Made by a program: the position numbers and the translations under genes
Assembly (NCBI GenBank): GCA_015345905.1
Contig: JADDTR010000001.1
Location: 1,302,001-1,366,000 of the forward strand
DNA from: Aotearoamyces nothofagi
Taxonomy: Eukaryota; Ascomycota; Leotiomycetes; Leotiales; Tympanidaceae
DNA: 64,000 nucleotides
Reading direction: 5' to 3'
Notes under the pieces: model-generated
What the model was told of the DNA's origin: nothing
Seen by the model: only the letters and a program-made list of their open reading frames with translations
Databases searched by the model: none
Part shown: in pieces, positions 11,663-23,771 of the stretch
How the letters are laid out: each line of letters begins with the position of its first letter
How positions within the stretch are numbered: the first letter of the stretch is position 1

Positions 11663-12525
11663 GCATTGAACAAAGATGCAAATATTGGTTAAGCTACACA
11701 CCTCTGATTCTGCGAAAAGCCATAAATTTATTCTTTTATCACATTCTGGCGTCTGGAGCAAACAAAACACCCTCATGGGGAATGTTAATGGATTGAAGCG
11801 TTTCTTTCCTAAGCTAGGCCGTTGTCGTATAAAATTTTCTAAGCCCCCTGTGTACTTAGTATAGCAATGTTGAATGTCCTATTATAATTCCTGTGCATAC
11901 ACTATTATCAAAATCACTCAAAACACTGGGTCGTCTCAATAATCGATAATGAGACGCTCGATTAAATCCGTGCAGTAATATGATCTTCATCGATCGGGCC
12001 TGTCAAGATTCGAGGAACCAGGCATTCAGAACGGGAACGGGATATTGGAACTCTGGAAGGAGGTTCTCATGTCCGACATGATCCAGCTGAGAAGTTGAGG
12101 GGGGGGGGGGGGAAGGTTTTCCCGAGTTCGGTATTAGAAAGGCGAGAGGGACTTGATTATGTCTTTTTTTGATAGTATACGCGAAATAGATACATCCCGA
12201 AAATGAATGACAAGATGACAAGACAAAACTCTTGATTTTATTGTGCTACTCTAATTCTACAAGCCGGGTGAAAGCCTCGTTTCAAGCACAAAGAAAATGT
12301 TTTCCATGAGCTGCTAAATAAAGGGCCGTGACGCTCATGCATGCAAATCTCGCAACGCCTCAGACGACGAACTGATTCCGTTGCTTTAATTTACTCTTTG
12401 TAACCAGCGTAACGGAATAATAGAAAAGCAATCGTCGATAGAAAAATCAAACGCGACCAAGCCCTCCCATACCCTGCCTGCCAGAAGTTTGTCATTCACA
12501 TCTCATAAAGTCGCAACTTACTCGC
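11663..12525. other. Intergenic region between convergent zinc transporter and SIN3
   Basis: No gene seen. It contains a run of 14 G at 12099-12112 and AT-rich 3' UTR-like DNA. Confidence 0.65.
12099..12112. repeat. Poly-G run
   Basis: Fourteen consecutive G on the plus strand. Confidence 0.95.
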
Positions 12526-15500
12526 TCACTCCTCCATATCAGCAGAGCTAGAGGCAGCAGTGCGAGCAATAGTCGGAATGACCCCTTCCTTGATCCACTT
12601 ATCGAAGTCCTCATTGATCTTTTCCACCTGTCCTTGACTTAAATCCTTCTTCCATGGGCTGTTGAGATCAAATTTTTCCTTGAAGCGGTTGGTTCTACCC
12701 TCTTTAGCCTGCGCAACCGCGTCGGATTCGCCATCATTTTTGCCCTCAGCATAGACAAACCACTCTGAGGTGCCGTTCTTGTAGGTGATCTTGTAAGTGT
12801 TTACACAGATTCGAATGACAAGGTCTTCCTTCCAGAGAAGTGGCTTTCTGAGTAGCTGTGTCGTTCCATCTTCGGAGTCGGTCTCGCCAATTGGAATGTT
12901 GCGGGTAAGGACTGACTTCCGAACACGATCGCGGGGAACACCCTCAGTAGGTTCAATCCGAACAAATGATGACGTATAATACTTCCAGCGGTCCCTACGC
13001 TCCATATTGGTGAGTTCGAAGGTTGTTTCATCCTTAAGAATGAGCTGAGTCGTGGCTTGACTAAGTTTGGGATTCTATGCACGGTTAGTTGATTATTGAC
13101 AATATATAGAGGTTAAAGAGAACTTACATATCTAATGAGGAATAGATCATTATCCTTGACAATCTTCTCTACCTTTTTCCTCTGCTCAATTTCAACATTA
13201 TAGGTAGTCTCATCGACTACGCGATTTTTCTCGAAATTTGCAATAATATCAGGCGTTTTTTCCTTGGAATCGCCAATCGCACATATAGTAGCGTTTCGGC
13301 ACAAAGACTTTAACAACTCCGAGATTGTGTAGAGTGCCCATCCTTTCTTCAGGTAGTATGTTCGAAGGAAATCTTGGTACCTAGCTTCATCAATGTCGCC
13401 GAGAACAAATTCCTCAACGACGACGAGGGACCGCGTATAGTACGATTCTGTGGAGCCAGCAGAGAACCAATTGTTCTTTTCATCAATCAATCCAACCTCC
13501 TTCGCAGGCTTATGCGCTCTCTGGCGACGGACAGCCTCAGTAACCATTTCCTCACTATCCTTAAGACCCTTCAAGCGTCGGTATATTGTCTCGAAAAGAG
13601 TGAAGAAGACTAGAATATGGGTATTGGAGTAAAGTCTGTACCAGTCGCGCTTGAACGGTTGGTCGGCCTTTAACTCCAAGTCGGCAGCTTCAAGTGGCTT
13701 GGTGCCTTCTACCGCAGCAGGGCTTGGGATTTTAGTAATCCAGCGCTCCAGTGGGGAATCAGCAGCTGCGTCATCTAGGGTTTCTGCAGCGTCCACATCA
13801 TCTTCATCACCAGCAGATCCAACATCTGGGGTAGATTCTTTGCTGCCAGAAGCTACGCTATCCTCCTTGTGACCACGACCTTTGGTGCCATTCCTACCGC
13901 GGTCAAGTACCCCTCGGAGGAGTCCGTTTCTGCCATGCGCACGTCTGCCACGTCCATTTGAAAGTTCTGCCGGATGGGCATCTTCCATTTCCTCGTCCGG
14001 TGAGCTGCGCGAAATATCTTTGACACGATCTTCAACAATGGGAGATGGGATACCAAAGAAGATTGGAACAAACTCCTCGAAGAAGTCAACCACCCTGTCC
14101 CTCTCGCCGCCACTGTGTTGGTTGGCGTTCGTGATGTATAGTATGGCTAATCTTATCGCATCTACAATAACATCTTTGTCTTCAAAATCGTATTTGAACT
14201 GATACCTTGGCACGTTGCCTTTTAAGCTTCTTTGACGTCGCTGTTCCTCGTGCTTGAGCTTGATGAGATCTACGATGTGCTTCGCACCAAAGTTCTTCTT
14301 GTCGGCCTGCTTCACATGAATCCCCATATGGTCAAGGCTCTTCATGTACATGGCTTGAGTTTGTGCGTGCCAGACTTTCTCCCACTCCCGCTAGAGGAAG
14401 GTCAGCGACATATTTTGGGCAGCCGGAGAGTTATCTTACCTGTGTGAAGCGCCACTCCTCATCCTTCTGCTTCAGTCGTGCAAGTACGACAGGGAGAACC
14501 GCTATTGGATCTTTGAACAAGTCGTTGGTGACTTCAATACCCTTCTCCGCTCCGTAGACCTTCTTGAAAATACGCCTATAGATCGACTGACTTTGACCGC
14601 CAAAGCCAGCTGGCATGCGGAAACCGGCCATCTCATGCGGTTGAAGATTAAGAATCTGATGGCCAACAGGCTCGAGGAGCTGAATGACCTTTGCATTTGC
14701 CTCAATGTTGAAGTCATAGTCGTGGCGTTCCTCTTCAATTCTATGAAGAGCTTCCTCAAAGATGTTCTTGCGGTGAGCGACAAATCCCGAGTCTTCTGAT
14801 GCCCAAGTTGGATGAGATGCCCAATCATCATTGAGAACGGAATAACACATTTCGTCACGGCCACTGCATGCCTTCAAACGTTCCTGATGTTTTTGAATTA
14901 GCCTTTCATGTTCCTCTCGTTCATTGTCAGTTCCCCGCGTTTTCTCTGAGTTGATTACACCCTCATAATTTACCGCCACACAATATTAAACACCAACAAT
15001 ACTAACTACTAGCAAGGAAAAGCAATAGGGATAATAAGCTCAAAGACGTACCCTCTTAGGAAGTAAACGATAACTAGGTCCCAAGCCCCTACAATTGCTC
15101 AAAGAGACCTTTTCAGTTGGGGGACGCGGTCGGTTCTCGATGACCTCATCAGGACCAGTATACTTGACAAAGTTCTTGAAGAAGTCCATCAATTCCTGAT
15201 TGGTACCTATAAAGTTGTTCACTTTGTGTACAAGAACGTTCTTGTCAATTAGATCTTGCGAAAATAGGTTGCATAATTTGAGAAATTCAGCAAAGGTCTG
15301 CTTGTTGCTGAGATATTTCTTGACTTTATCGAAAAATGCAACTTCGGCCTGTTGCGACGGAGGCATCAGCGTAGGGGACATCGGCTGAGGCTTTAGAGGT
15401 GTCAATGTCGGAGACACTGCTGGCGCTTCTTCGGCTGCAGGTCTTGCGCCATGTGAAATCTTTGCACGCTGTACAGTTTTAAAGGCTTAGCTGAGTTCTT

Positions 15501-17893
15501 CACGCAGTCGTAGTATATTTCTGTAGATGTCACGCATCAAGCAGTGCAGGTATGCAAGATGCCATGGGCACTTAATACACGTTCAAGCATATGTTTCTTA
15601 TAAAGGCTGAATATTCGCGTCCCACTAGGAACAGAATATTTCCATCGGGTAATCAACCACATCATAGCTTCGAAGATTGCAATAGTTAAATTGAGGATGA
15701 TGATAGAACTCACCTTATTGACGTTGCCAGATTGCCCAATACTATTCCTACTACCGCTGGCCTCACCCAAGGAGCCCATAGCAACGGCAGTCGTAGTAGC
15801 AGAGGGTCGCACACGCTTCTTGCCCTCCTTGCTGGTGCTGGGTGGCGGGAAGTTGCCGACAGGAGGTAGCTTCTCATTGCCACGGTTGGAAGGTTGTGGG
15901 GTATGAGATACGCCAGTCAAGCCCATAGCAGCCGCATCTTCTGCTGCCTTCGCGGCAGCCTTGGCCTGAGCAGCTGATTCGGGTAGGAATTGTTTGAAGT
16001 CTTCAAGCAGATCTGGCGCTGTATTAAATAAAGTGGTCACTTGAGCGTAAACATCCTGGATGGGCTTCGACTCTCGTTGATATGTTTGAAGGATTTCGAG
16101 AAACTGCTTGTAAATCTCAGGTTTATCTTGGAAGCGGTTCTGGGAAGGAAAGATGTATTAGTGCCAATACAGAACATTACATGGGGGGAGCAGTCATACC
16201 TTGATCTTATTCACATAACTAATTGCATGGTTGAATTCAACAGGGCCTCGCTTTTCAATGCCGGGCTGTTGCGCTCCATTACCGTTTATGCCAGCTCCTT
16301 GAGAACTTGGTGTCGGCGTCAAAGCATTTCTAGGAGGATGGCCAGTGGCGGTAGCGATGGCGTTCTGAAGTTGTGAGACTCCACGTTGTTCCTGCTGGTG
16401 AGCAGCAGCAGCTTGTTGTGCCTCATAAGTTGCATTTGCTTGTTGGTTCTGTCCATAGACAGGAGCACCATTGCGAGATTGGGGACTGAATACACCTTCG
16501 GGGCTTTCAATCGAATGTTGAGGCTGTTGTGGCCAGTTACCACTTCGCTGGGCTGCGTAATAACTACCATTTGGGCCCATAGGGGAGGCATCTGGCAGAG
16601 CACGGCCCCCAGATATGGATTGTACCGTCGTTCCCATGGGGGTCGTTACTCTGATAGTATTTGGGTCATTCCCCGCTCCACACTCGATACGATATCCTGG
16701 TGGAAGGAAGGTATTGAAGCCTTGTATAAGGTTTGGATGGCCGGCAAAAAGCTCGGAGACCCGGTTGATCACACCTGGAGTATCAATACTATAAGATATT
16801 AGTATGGTGGTAAACCATTAGGTAGAAGTCCTGATCGAGGGAAGGAGGAAGGGAACTCACGCCTGGCTCTTGAAGTCCTTCATAATGTCGAGAAATCGGT
16901 TGTATACATCAGGCTGTTCGGAAAACTGTACCTTTACTTGATCGAGGTAACTCAAGGCGTCCTATAAATTGAATTTAGATATTGTATGTAAAGGATGAGC
17001 TTGTTCAAGAGGTGGGATGGCCGGCATTTTATGGCCACTGGTATCTCTGCTTCGCAGATCCGCACTTGCGGATAGTGAAAACCTTGCGATAGCATATGTC
17101 TGTTCGGATTCATATTATATCATATAGGTGTTTTAACACAGATAGTGTTGATACAATAATGAATACAGATCCAGCCTGCAAAAAAAGCCATTTGCTAGGG
17201 CAAAGCTCATTTTGCAAACTGATGTGTGGGTTCAAGCTTTTACGTCAAGAATAAGGGTAGACTTACGTTCAGGATAGGCTGCTGTCCCTGCCCTAAGGCT
17301 GGAGTACCTTGTCCTGGATGACCCGGCGCCACAGGACCCCCAAAGGGTATCTGCTGCATCGACCGCGCTGCCGCATCCTGCTGCAGAGGACCACCAAAGA
17401 CAGTTGCAGGTGCTGCTTGAGGCCCATGTGGTGCTGCAGAGCCAGGCGCATGGTTTATTACGCTTGGGCCAAACATCTGATGTTGCTGTTGAGCTACAAC
17501 GTTCTGTTGTGGGTGTTGTTGAATCGATCGACTGGCTTCGTTGTGTAAGGGCCCGCCGAAAGCGTTACCCGGGCCGGTTGGAGCTCCGAGAGGACCAGAT
17601 GGAGCAGAGCCGCCATGGTTCGCGAGCAATCCTCCAGGACTATGTATAGCACCGGGCAAACGCGATGCCACGGGCTGATGGATCGTTATTGCGCCGGTGT
17701 TGTTCTGATGTTGTGGTACAGACTGGTATTGTTGCTCTCTATGCTGTCGCTCTCGTTCGTTATGCTCTCGTTCTCGCTGTGCCATCTCTTCTTGTTGTCT
17801 GAGGATATGACGTTCTCTCATATGCTGTTCTTCAAGCTCCCTCTCCCGTTCTCGGTCCAAAACTGAGGCGGGTTGCTGAGATTGGTTGTTCAT
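12526..17893 (-). CDS. sin3: SIN3 transcriptional corepressor scaffold
   Basis: Scaffold of the Rpd3/Sin3 histone deacetylase complex in the nucleus. Eight exons keep one frame: 17893-17267, 16961-16861, 16788-16200, 16139-15714, 15468-15052, 14883-14440, 14390-13128, 13074-12526, for 1471 aa. A Gln/Arg/Glu-rich N-terminus comes first. PAH1 starts at about 210 ([13 protein letters not shown]), PAH2 at about 425 ([13 protein letters not shown]) and PAH3 at about 623 ([12 protein letters not shown]). The Rpd3-interaction region follows from about 720 ([34 protein letters not shown]). The C-terminal half has an acidic Ser/Gly-rich insert and the conserved Sin3 C-terminal domain. PAH1 starts in a 101-nt exon that joins QPILN to DALSYLDQ. 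Introns of 305, 245 and 168 nt are longer than elsewhere in the window. It is divergent from the FAS1 gene. Confidence 0.95.
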
Positions 17894-18598
17894 GATGAAA
17901 CGCGTTGATAATAGAGTGACTGATCGGTGATGAGGCGGAAAGAATCAAGGAATAAAAGTTCCCTGAGACTGATTAGACGATAAAGATATGAGTCAAATCA
18001 ACAGGGAGGGCTGAGGTGTTTTGAGATGAGGAAGTGAATTGATCTCGTCGTGGATCGGCCAGAGATTGTGACCACGAGGTGGATCTCCACGCGGCAGGCT
18101 TGAGGATTGTACGGCAAGATACCGCGGGTATCAAGTCGTAAATGACATTGCTGATGGCAATCTTGTTCATGTGCTTGTTATTTAAGTTTACTTTGGAGTC
18201 ATGACAAAGAGTGAGAAGCTGTAGGGAGATCGCAGCTTTCGGTTTGCGCGCACGGCAAGTTCCGTCCTTTCTAGGGCCGTCAAAGGTCTCCCCGGCCGTG
18301 CTGTAAACATGTTTACAACGCCTCAATAAAAGGCCTTACGTTTGTTTGCAGCTCTTATTTAAATCTATTGTATGTATAGTATGTACGGTACTATTTCTTT
18401 GCCCAATTTGTTACGTTTTCTTCTCCCTTATAGTCTGTCATGTTCCTGTGGATGCTTTGAAGGAACTCCTTGGTAGCCTTGCGCCTAAACGATTTTCCAT
18501 CCGAAACCTCGTCATCGCCGCGTTGATCCGATCGCATCACATCACACGGCGTACCAAAAGCCAATCTGCCATCTCTGAACTCACTCAACAACACCAGG
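17894..18598. promoter_or_regulatory. Divergent promoter SIN3 / FAS1 protein, with a 16-bp palindrome
   Basis: No gene between the two start codons. A perfect palindrome TGTAAACATGTTTACA at 18302-18317 holds two inverted GTAAACA forkhead-type cores. Confidence 0.5.
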
Positions 18599-19265
18599 AT
18601 GCGATACTCGTCTCTTCTATACCCGTTGCTTACAACGTCTCTCATCTACCCAATATCGGCCTACCACAATCAAAAGCCAATTATGGATAATCTCGGCCCC
18701 GCTATGCCACCCGCGAACCCCGATCCACCTTCCTCCGAGGGTCCATCAGGCAGTGACAATGTCATCCTCTGTGATGTTCTAGGCCGCGACCGGTCAATCA
18801 ATATATTCGCCGGCTTCACACGCGATATAGATACCATCGATAAACGTCTCTCAGATGAGAGTCTAAACACGACCGTCTTGGCGCCACTGAACAGCGCAAT
18901 CATGGCGTTACCTCGAAAACCTTGGGAATCACCTGAGGATTATAAGAATTTGGGTGTCGATGCATATGAAGGAGAATCGGGGGAAGAGAGAGCACATAAA
19001 AACTTGAGGCGTTTTGTCGAAGCGCATACTGTACCATTGTCTCCCTTCGCGGAGGGCGAGAAAGTGGAAACGCTGGCTGGAGGAAAGGTCTGGTGGGAGA
19101 CGAAAGGTGGAAAGAAAATAGTAAGTCTATCGTGATCAGGGAGGTCTAGTAGCAATTGCTAACTTTGCTCAGATCCAGCCAGGCAATATCGAGATCACCA
19201 GCATAGCCAGCAAGGTTGCGAATGGCGAAGTGTGGATTTTGAAGAGCCCTCTTAATTACGAATGA
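18599..19265 (+). CDS. Secreted or luminal FAS1 (fasciclin) domain protein
   Basis: Two exons (18599-19120, 19173-19265), split by a 52-nt intron with a GTAAGT donor and GCTAAC branch, give 204 aa. Residues 1-22 form a plausible signal peptide (MRYSSLLYPLLTTSLIYPIS). A Pro-rich spacer follows, then a single FAS1 domain: the H1-like segment NIFAGFTRDIDTIDKRL, the core TTVLAPLNSAIMALP, a segment beginning NLRRFVEAHTV, and the closing IEITSIASKVANGEVWIL. Fungal proteins of this layout are often annotated Mug57-like after the S. pombe protein. The role is unclear; FAS1 domains commonly mediate adhesion or extracellular interactions. No GPI signal or C-terminal membrane segment is visible. Confidence 0.85.
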
Positions 19266-20833
19266 ATTCGATTGTGACGGTAAGGAAATATAAGGCAATA
19301 ATAACCATGGCTTTCGCCGGTTTGGCGCTAAGGGATATAAAGGAAATCGCCTGAAGAATCATGCCCAGGTCGGATCGGCGTCTTATGGAGTGTGGGATAT
19401 GTAATGAATGCTCTATGTCGTCCTGCTATAGCATAACAGCCAGGGTGGCCATTTTTTGTTTCCGCTGATCAAGGGGATGCTCCGATCAATAGAAATGAAT
19501 GGATTACGATACATGTTGGGGGAAGATGTCCATCCAATCCACATAGTAATGCCGAGATAGAAGTGTTGCAGCTGACTTCGCAATCACCGACCGCAGCAAT
19601 GCGATTACTGTTTTACAGTAACAGACCTTAGAACCCTGAGGTTACATCTTTGCTTTCACATCTGGGTTGCACGCTGGGACAACAGTAGAGAATTGTAAAA
19701 GTGTCACGTGAACAACAACCTGCGTCTGTGTAAAACATGACCCCTTAGCAATACTGTCTGGCTGGACGCTTATTTTTTACATAGTCTAGACATTCAAAAC
19801 TAGCCTGCTGTTCTTGCAAATTCAGTGTACCACTTACTGATCGTTGCCTTCTTCTAAGTGTTACATTCAGGGCACCATGCCTCGTCTGGTTTCCCGCATG
19901 GTCACGTGACATGGGCCCTTGTGCCGCCCGCGCTTCTCTTTCCACCGAGGGCGCGAGAGGGATCGGTCGAGGCTTGGCAAGACCGGGATGCACTCAGCGA
20001 CCCAGAGCGATGCATGTTGGCACGAATCCCCGCCTGCAGAAGCACATATCCAATATTCAAGCACGGCACCAACGTGTCCTTTCAACGCACCGCGCGATGT
20101 TCACATGTCAACGCGCCGCTCCTCGGGGCTCGATGGCGGAGTGCCGGTCATCTGATGCTCCTCGCCGTGCCAGAAAAGTCTGGAGAAGCGCTAATCGCCG
20201 TGTTTGTGGGGTGTGCAGCGGATTCACATGCTAAAGCAATGGAAATCCGGCGACACTGACTGGCTCGTGACCGTCAAACGCCAAATCAATGCTCCAAGCC
20301 CCGTTTTCCAGGCAGAGAGCGACGGATGCGACAGATGCGACAGATGCGACATTCGTGATAGCAGGTGTGCTTCCGCCACACTTCCTTCTGGTCAATGCCG
20401 TCGTCGCCATTTCCCACTGGGGTAGAATAGACTCTGTAGACTGTACAATACTGCCGGGTGCGCGTTATATCTGCTCCCTCACGCTCTCGGGGGCTTTGGC
20501 CGGAGTATTTGCATGCTCCCTGGCCCTCGCTCGTCGTACCGGCCGAATCAGCAGCATCAGGGCCGTACATTATTCGGGGACCAAGCGGACCTCGGCTGAT
20601 GTCAGCCGTAGGGGCATTGCTCCTCGCTATCCAGCACGTCTGACAAGCGCACGTCGCTATAAGGTTGCCTTTCTCCAGATTTATTTAGTGCCGAGCAACC
20701 AAACCACTCCACATTCCACCTCTTCCCCATCCTGCGCCTTCCTCCTCCCTCCTCCCTTACAAAAGCACCTTTATCTGACCTACTCCTCGCATCCGTCTTT
20801 TGCATCTCTGTATCAATCACAGAGCTATTCAAG
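19266..20833. promoter_or_regulatory. Long intergenic region upstream of fumarate reductase
   Basis: No supported gene; the open frames overlap each other and fit no known protein. A perfect 10-bp palindrome GTCACGTGAC lies at 19901-19910 and another CACGTG near 19705. A small 9-bp repeat is at 20328-20351. CGCTATAAG at about 20657 and pyrimidine-rich DNA at 20700-20765 look like the core promoter and 5' UTR of the downstream gene. Confidence 0.55.
20328..20351. repeat. 9-bp tandem repeat (GATGCGACA)
   Basis: Nearly three copies of GATGCGACA in the upstream region of the fumarate reductase gene. Confidence 0.8.
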
Positions 20834-23046
20834 ATGTCTCCAAGAGTTATTGTTGTAGGTGGCGGATGTATGTTGCTCCCCGCATGAGCCGATGCTGGTG
20901 TTGCTCTTGCTAACGTCCCGTCCAGTATCCGGCTTGAGTGCTGCGCACACCATCTACCTTAACGGAGGCAATGTGCTTGTTCTGGACAAGCAAGGTTTCT
21001 TTGGAGGGTACAATACACCAACTGTCGTGCTTTAGTTCCATGCTAACGTGTGTCTCGCTAGAAATTCCACGAAGGCAACGTCCGGTATCAACGGGGCGCT
21101 AACGCGAACACAAGTCGATGCCGGTATCCCAGATAGCGTCAAGAAGTTCTACGACGATACTTTGAAGTCTGCGAGAGACAAGGCGAGGCCAGATCTCATT
21201 AAGGTCTTGACATACAAATCAGCCGCTGCTGTTGAATGGCTCCAAGACCAGTTTAACCTTGATCTGACCCTCATTTCACGGCTAGGGTGGGCCTTGACTT
21301 ACACTACCTTTTTGATCCAGTTCTAACAAATTTTCAGAGGCCACTCCGAGCCAAGGACGCATCGTGGTCACGATGCCAAGTTCCCCGGTATGGCCATCAC
21401 ATACGCTCTGATGCAGCGCCTCGAAGATCTCGCGGAGACTGAGCCAGAACGTGTGCAAATCATTAAGAAGGCTCGTGTTACTGCTATTAACAAGGATGGC
21501 AACCACGTCACAGGTGTGACATATGAATTCGGCGGAGAGAGCACAGTAGCCAATGGACCCGTTGTTTTGGCTACTGGTGGATATGCTGCCGATTTCACTG
21601 AAACCTCTCTACTTAAGAAATGGAGACCTGATACCTTCAACCTCTCCTCTACCAACGGTGTTCATGCCACCGGTGATGGACAGAAGATGGTCATGGCCAT
21701 TGGTGGTAATGGGATTGATATGGACAAGGTGCAGGTTCACCCAACAGGTCTTGTCGATCCAAAAGATCCAAACTCTAAATGGAAATTCTTGGCAGCCGAG
21801 GCGCTCCGTGGTGAGGGTGGTCTCCTTCTGAATGGAGATGGCGATCGATTCTGCGATGAGCTAGGTCACCGGGATTACGTCTCTGGAGAGATGTGGAAGG
21901 AGAAGGCAAATGGAAAGTTCCCAATCAGACTGATGCTCAACTCAAAAGCGTCAAATGTTCTCGACTTCCACACTCGCCATTACTCTGGCCGAGGGCTCAT
22001 GAAGAAGATTACTGGCAAGGAACTTGCAAAGGAGATTGGCTGCACACCAGAACATCTCCAGAATACTTTCAAGAAGTATAACGATATCGCCGATGGCAAG
22101 GCCAAGGACCCATACGGCAAGAAGTTCTTCAAAAACGGCCCCGTCGATATCGACGACGACTTCCACGTCGCCATCATGGAACCGGTTCTTCATTTCACCA
22201 TGGGTGGTATCGAGATCAACGATAAAGCACAAATTCTTAACTCCGAGGAAAAACCTTTCGAAGGCCTTTTCGCTTGCGGTGAGCTCGCAGGCGGTGTCCA
22301 CGGTGCTAACAGACTCGGCGGATCTTCTCTTCTTGGCTGTGTTGTCTACGGACGTGTTGCTGGTGACTCTGCTAGCAGCTACTTATTCCAACAAGCACTC
22401 TCCGGTACTGCTGGAGCTAACCAACGTCTTGGTCAAATATCTCTGCACATCGATCCTTCTCAACCTGGAAAGATCTCTGTTGAATGGGACTCTTCATCGT
22501 CTAGTGGAACTGGAAGCAAACAGGCACAAACATCTGCTGCCCCAGTTCCGAAGGGCGAAACGGATTCTTCCGACCAAGGAAAGACCTCGTCTGCAAGCAA
22601 GCCTGCCAAATTCTCTATTCCTGAGAAGGAGTACACCATGGAGGAAGTAGCAAAGCACAACAAGAAGGAAGATTTGTGGGTTGTTGTCAAGGGCGTTGTA
22701 TTAGATCTTACCAACTGGCTAGACGAGCATCCAGGTGGACCACAGGCGATTATGAACTTCATGGGTATGTCTAATCTTCCATCTCAGTGTTCAAACGAAT
22801 ACTTGCTGACTAGCTTTTAGGCCGTGATGCTACAGAAGAATTTGAAATGTAAGCCTAATAACCTCACCAGCTCGACACGAGAATTTTCTACTAATATCCA
22901 TCTAGGCTACATGATGATGAGGTGATACCAAAATACGCGCCATCTGAGGTAGGCTCCCATCTCCACTAAGCGCACAGGGTCTTATTTTAACTTCTCTATA
23001 GGTCATCGGCCGCGTCAAGGGACAGACGCCATCATTGGAAATCTGA
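20834..23046 (+). CDS. FAD-dependent fumarate reductase fused to a cytochrome b5 domain
   Basis: Reduces fumarate to succinate with FAD, the Osm1/Frd1 class that helps reoxidise cofactors. Seven exons (20834-20867, 20926-21007, 21062-21286, 21338-22764, 22821-22848, 22906-22948, 23002-23046) give 627 aa. The Rossmann motif VIVVGGGLSGLSAAH starts at residue 5. Further marks are NSTKATSGINGA, VLATGGYAADF, DKVQVHPTGLVDP, LHFTMGGIEI, GLFACGELAGGVHGANRLGG and SSLLGCVVYGRVAG. After a Ser/Thr/Lys linker comes a cytochrome b5 domain: YTMEEVAKHNKKEDLWVVVK, HPGG with heme ligand His578, and the second ligand His601 (LHDDEV), 23 residues later as expected. The N-terminus starts at the FAD motif, so no mitochondrial or ER leader is seen and the enzyme is probably cytosolic. 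The last three exons are only 28, 43 and 45 nt. Confidence 0.93.
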
Positions 23047-23771
23047 GGGAGTGGGGCTCGGGGACTTCTGTGTTGATAGCTTTGCATAAATTGATGGTTT
23101 TACACATTATCTTTTGATTCTTTATGATTGTGACCAATGATGCATATTGAATGCGATGGGAGAAATCGAGTAGATCGATTTATCGTTGAAAATGTTACAA
23201 ATTATATAACGTTATTTATATTCATAAATACTTACTTATATACCCAGGAAAAAATTTAGGCGAGACTAAATTGATATATTATTCCAACCAAATTTTTTGA
23301 CAGGGCATGCATGATGTGAGAAAATAGATGAGTAGAGAAAAAACTCGAGCGGGAGCCTCCAAACGACCAAAGGGGGGGGGGGGGGGAACGGCCTGATCGT
23401 CGACCACGGACGCGCGTGATCAAGTACAGTACAGGACCGCGTGCGTTTACAGCGACGAGACGGAAGAAGGGCAGAGAGGGAACCTGCGGGAGCAAAGAGC
23501 AGCGCGCGGGTTTCCACCAAAAGTGAAAGATAGCCCGTGGGGTAGGGTGATTCAAGGTCTGCCAGCATTAGTGTGCACGTGATTTAGCACATCTAGCAGA
23601 GGAGGTCGATGAATGTTTCATTTGAGAAAATATGTTTCAATAGATTTATGCTAAAATAAGGCCCAAACTCCAGTTTTCAGTTCAGGGGGGGGGGAGGGGG
23701 GATATTGTGATCCCCACCGTGCACGCCGAATCGACCTTTTTTGCGCAAGCACTGCACACTGCTTATGTGCT
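23047..23771. other. Intergenic region between convergent fumarate reductase and IMP dehydrogenase
   Basis: No gene seen. Two poly-G tracts (23372-23386 and about 23685-23701) lie in the stretch, and AT-rich DNA at 23190-23260 looks like a 3' UTR. Confidence 0.65.
23372..23386. repeat. Poly-G run
   Basis: Fifteen consecutive G. A second tract, ten G then A then six G, lies about 300 bp downstream. Confidence 0.95.

Noticed and set aside
20289-20858. 189-codon plus-strand frame upstream of fumarate reductase
   Set aside because: It runs out of frame through the fumarate reductase start and covers its TATA-like and pyrimidine-rich promoter. The peptide is unlike any protein.
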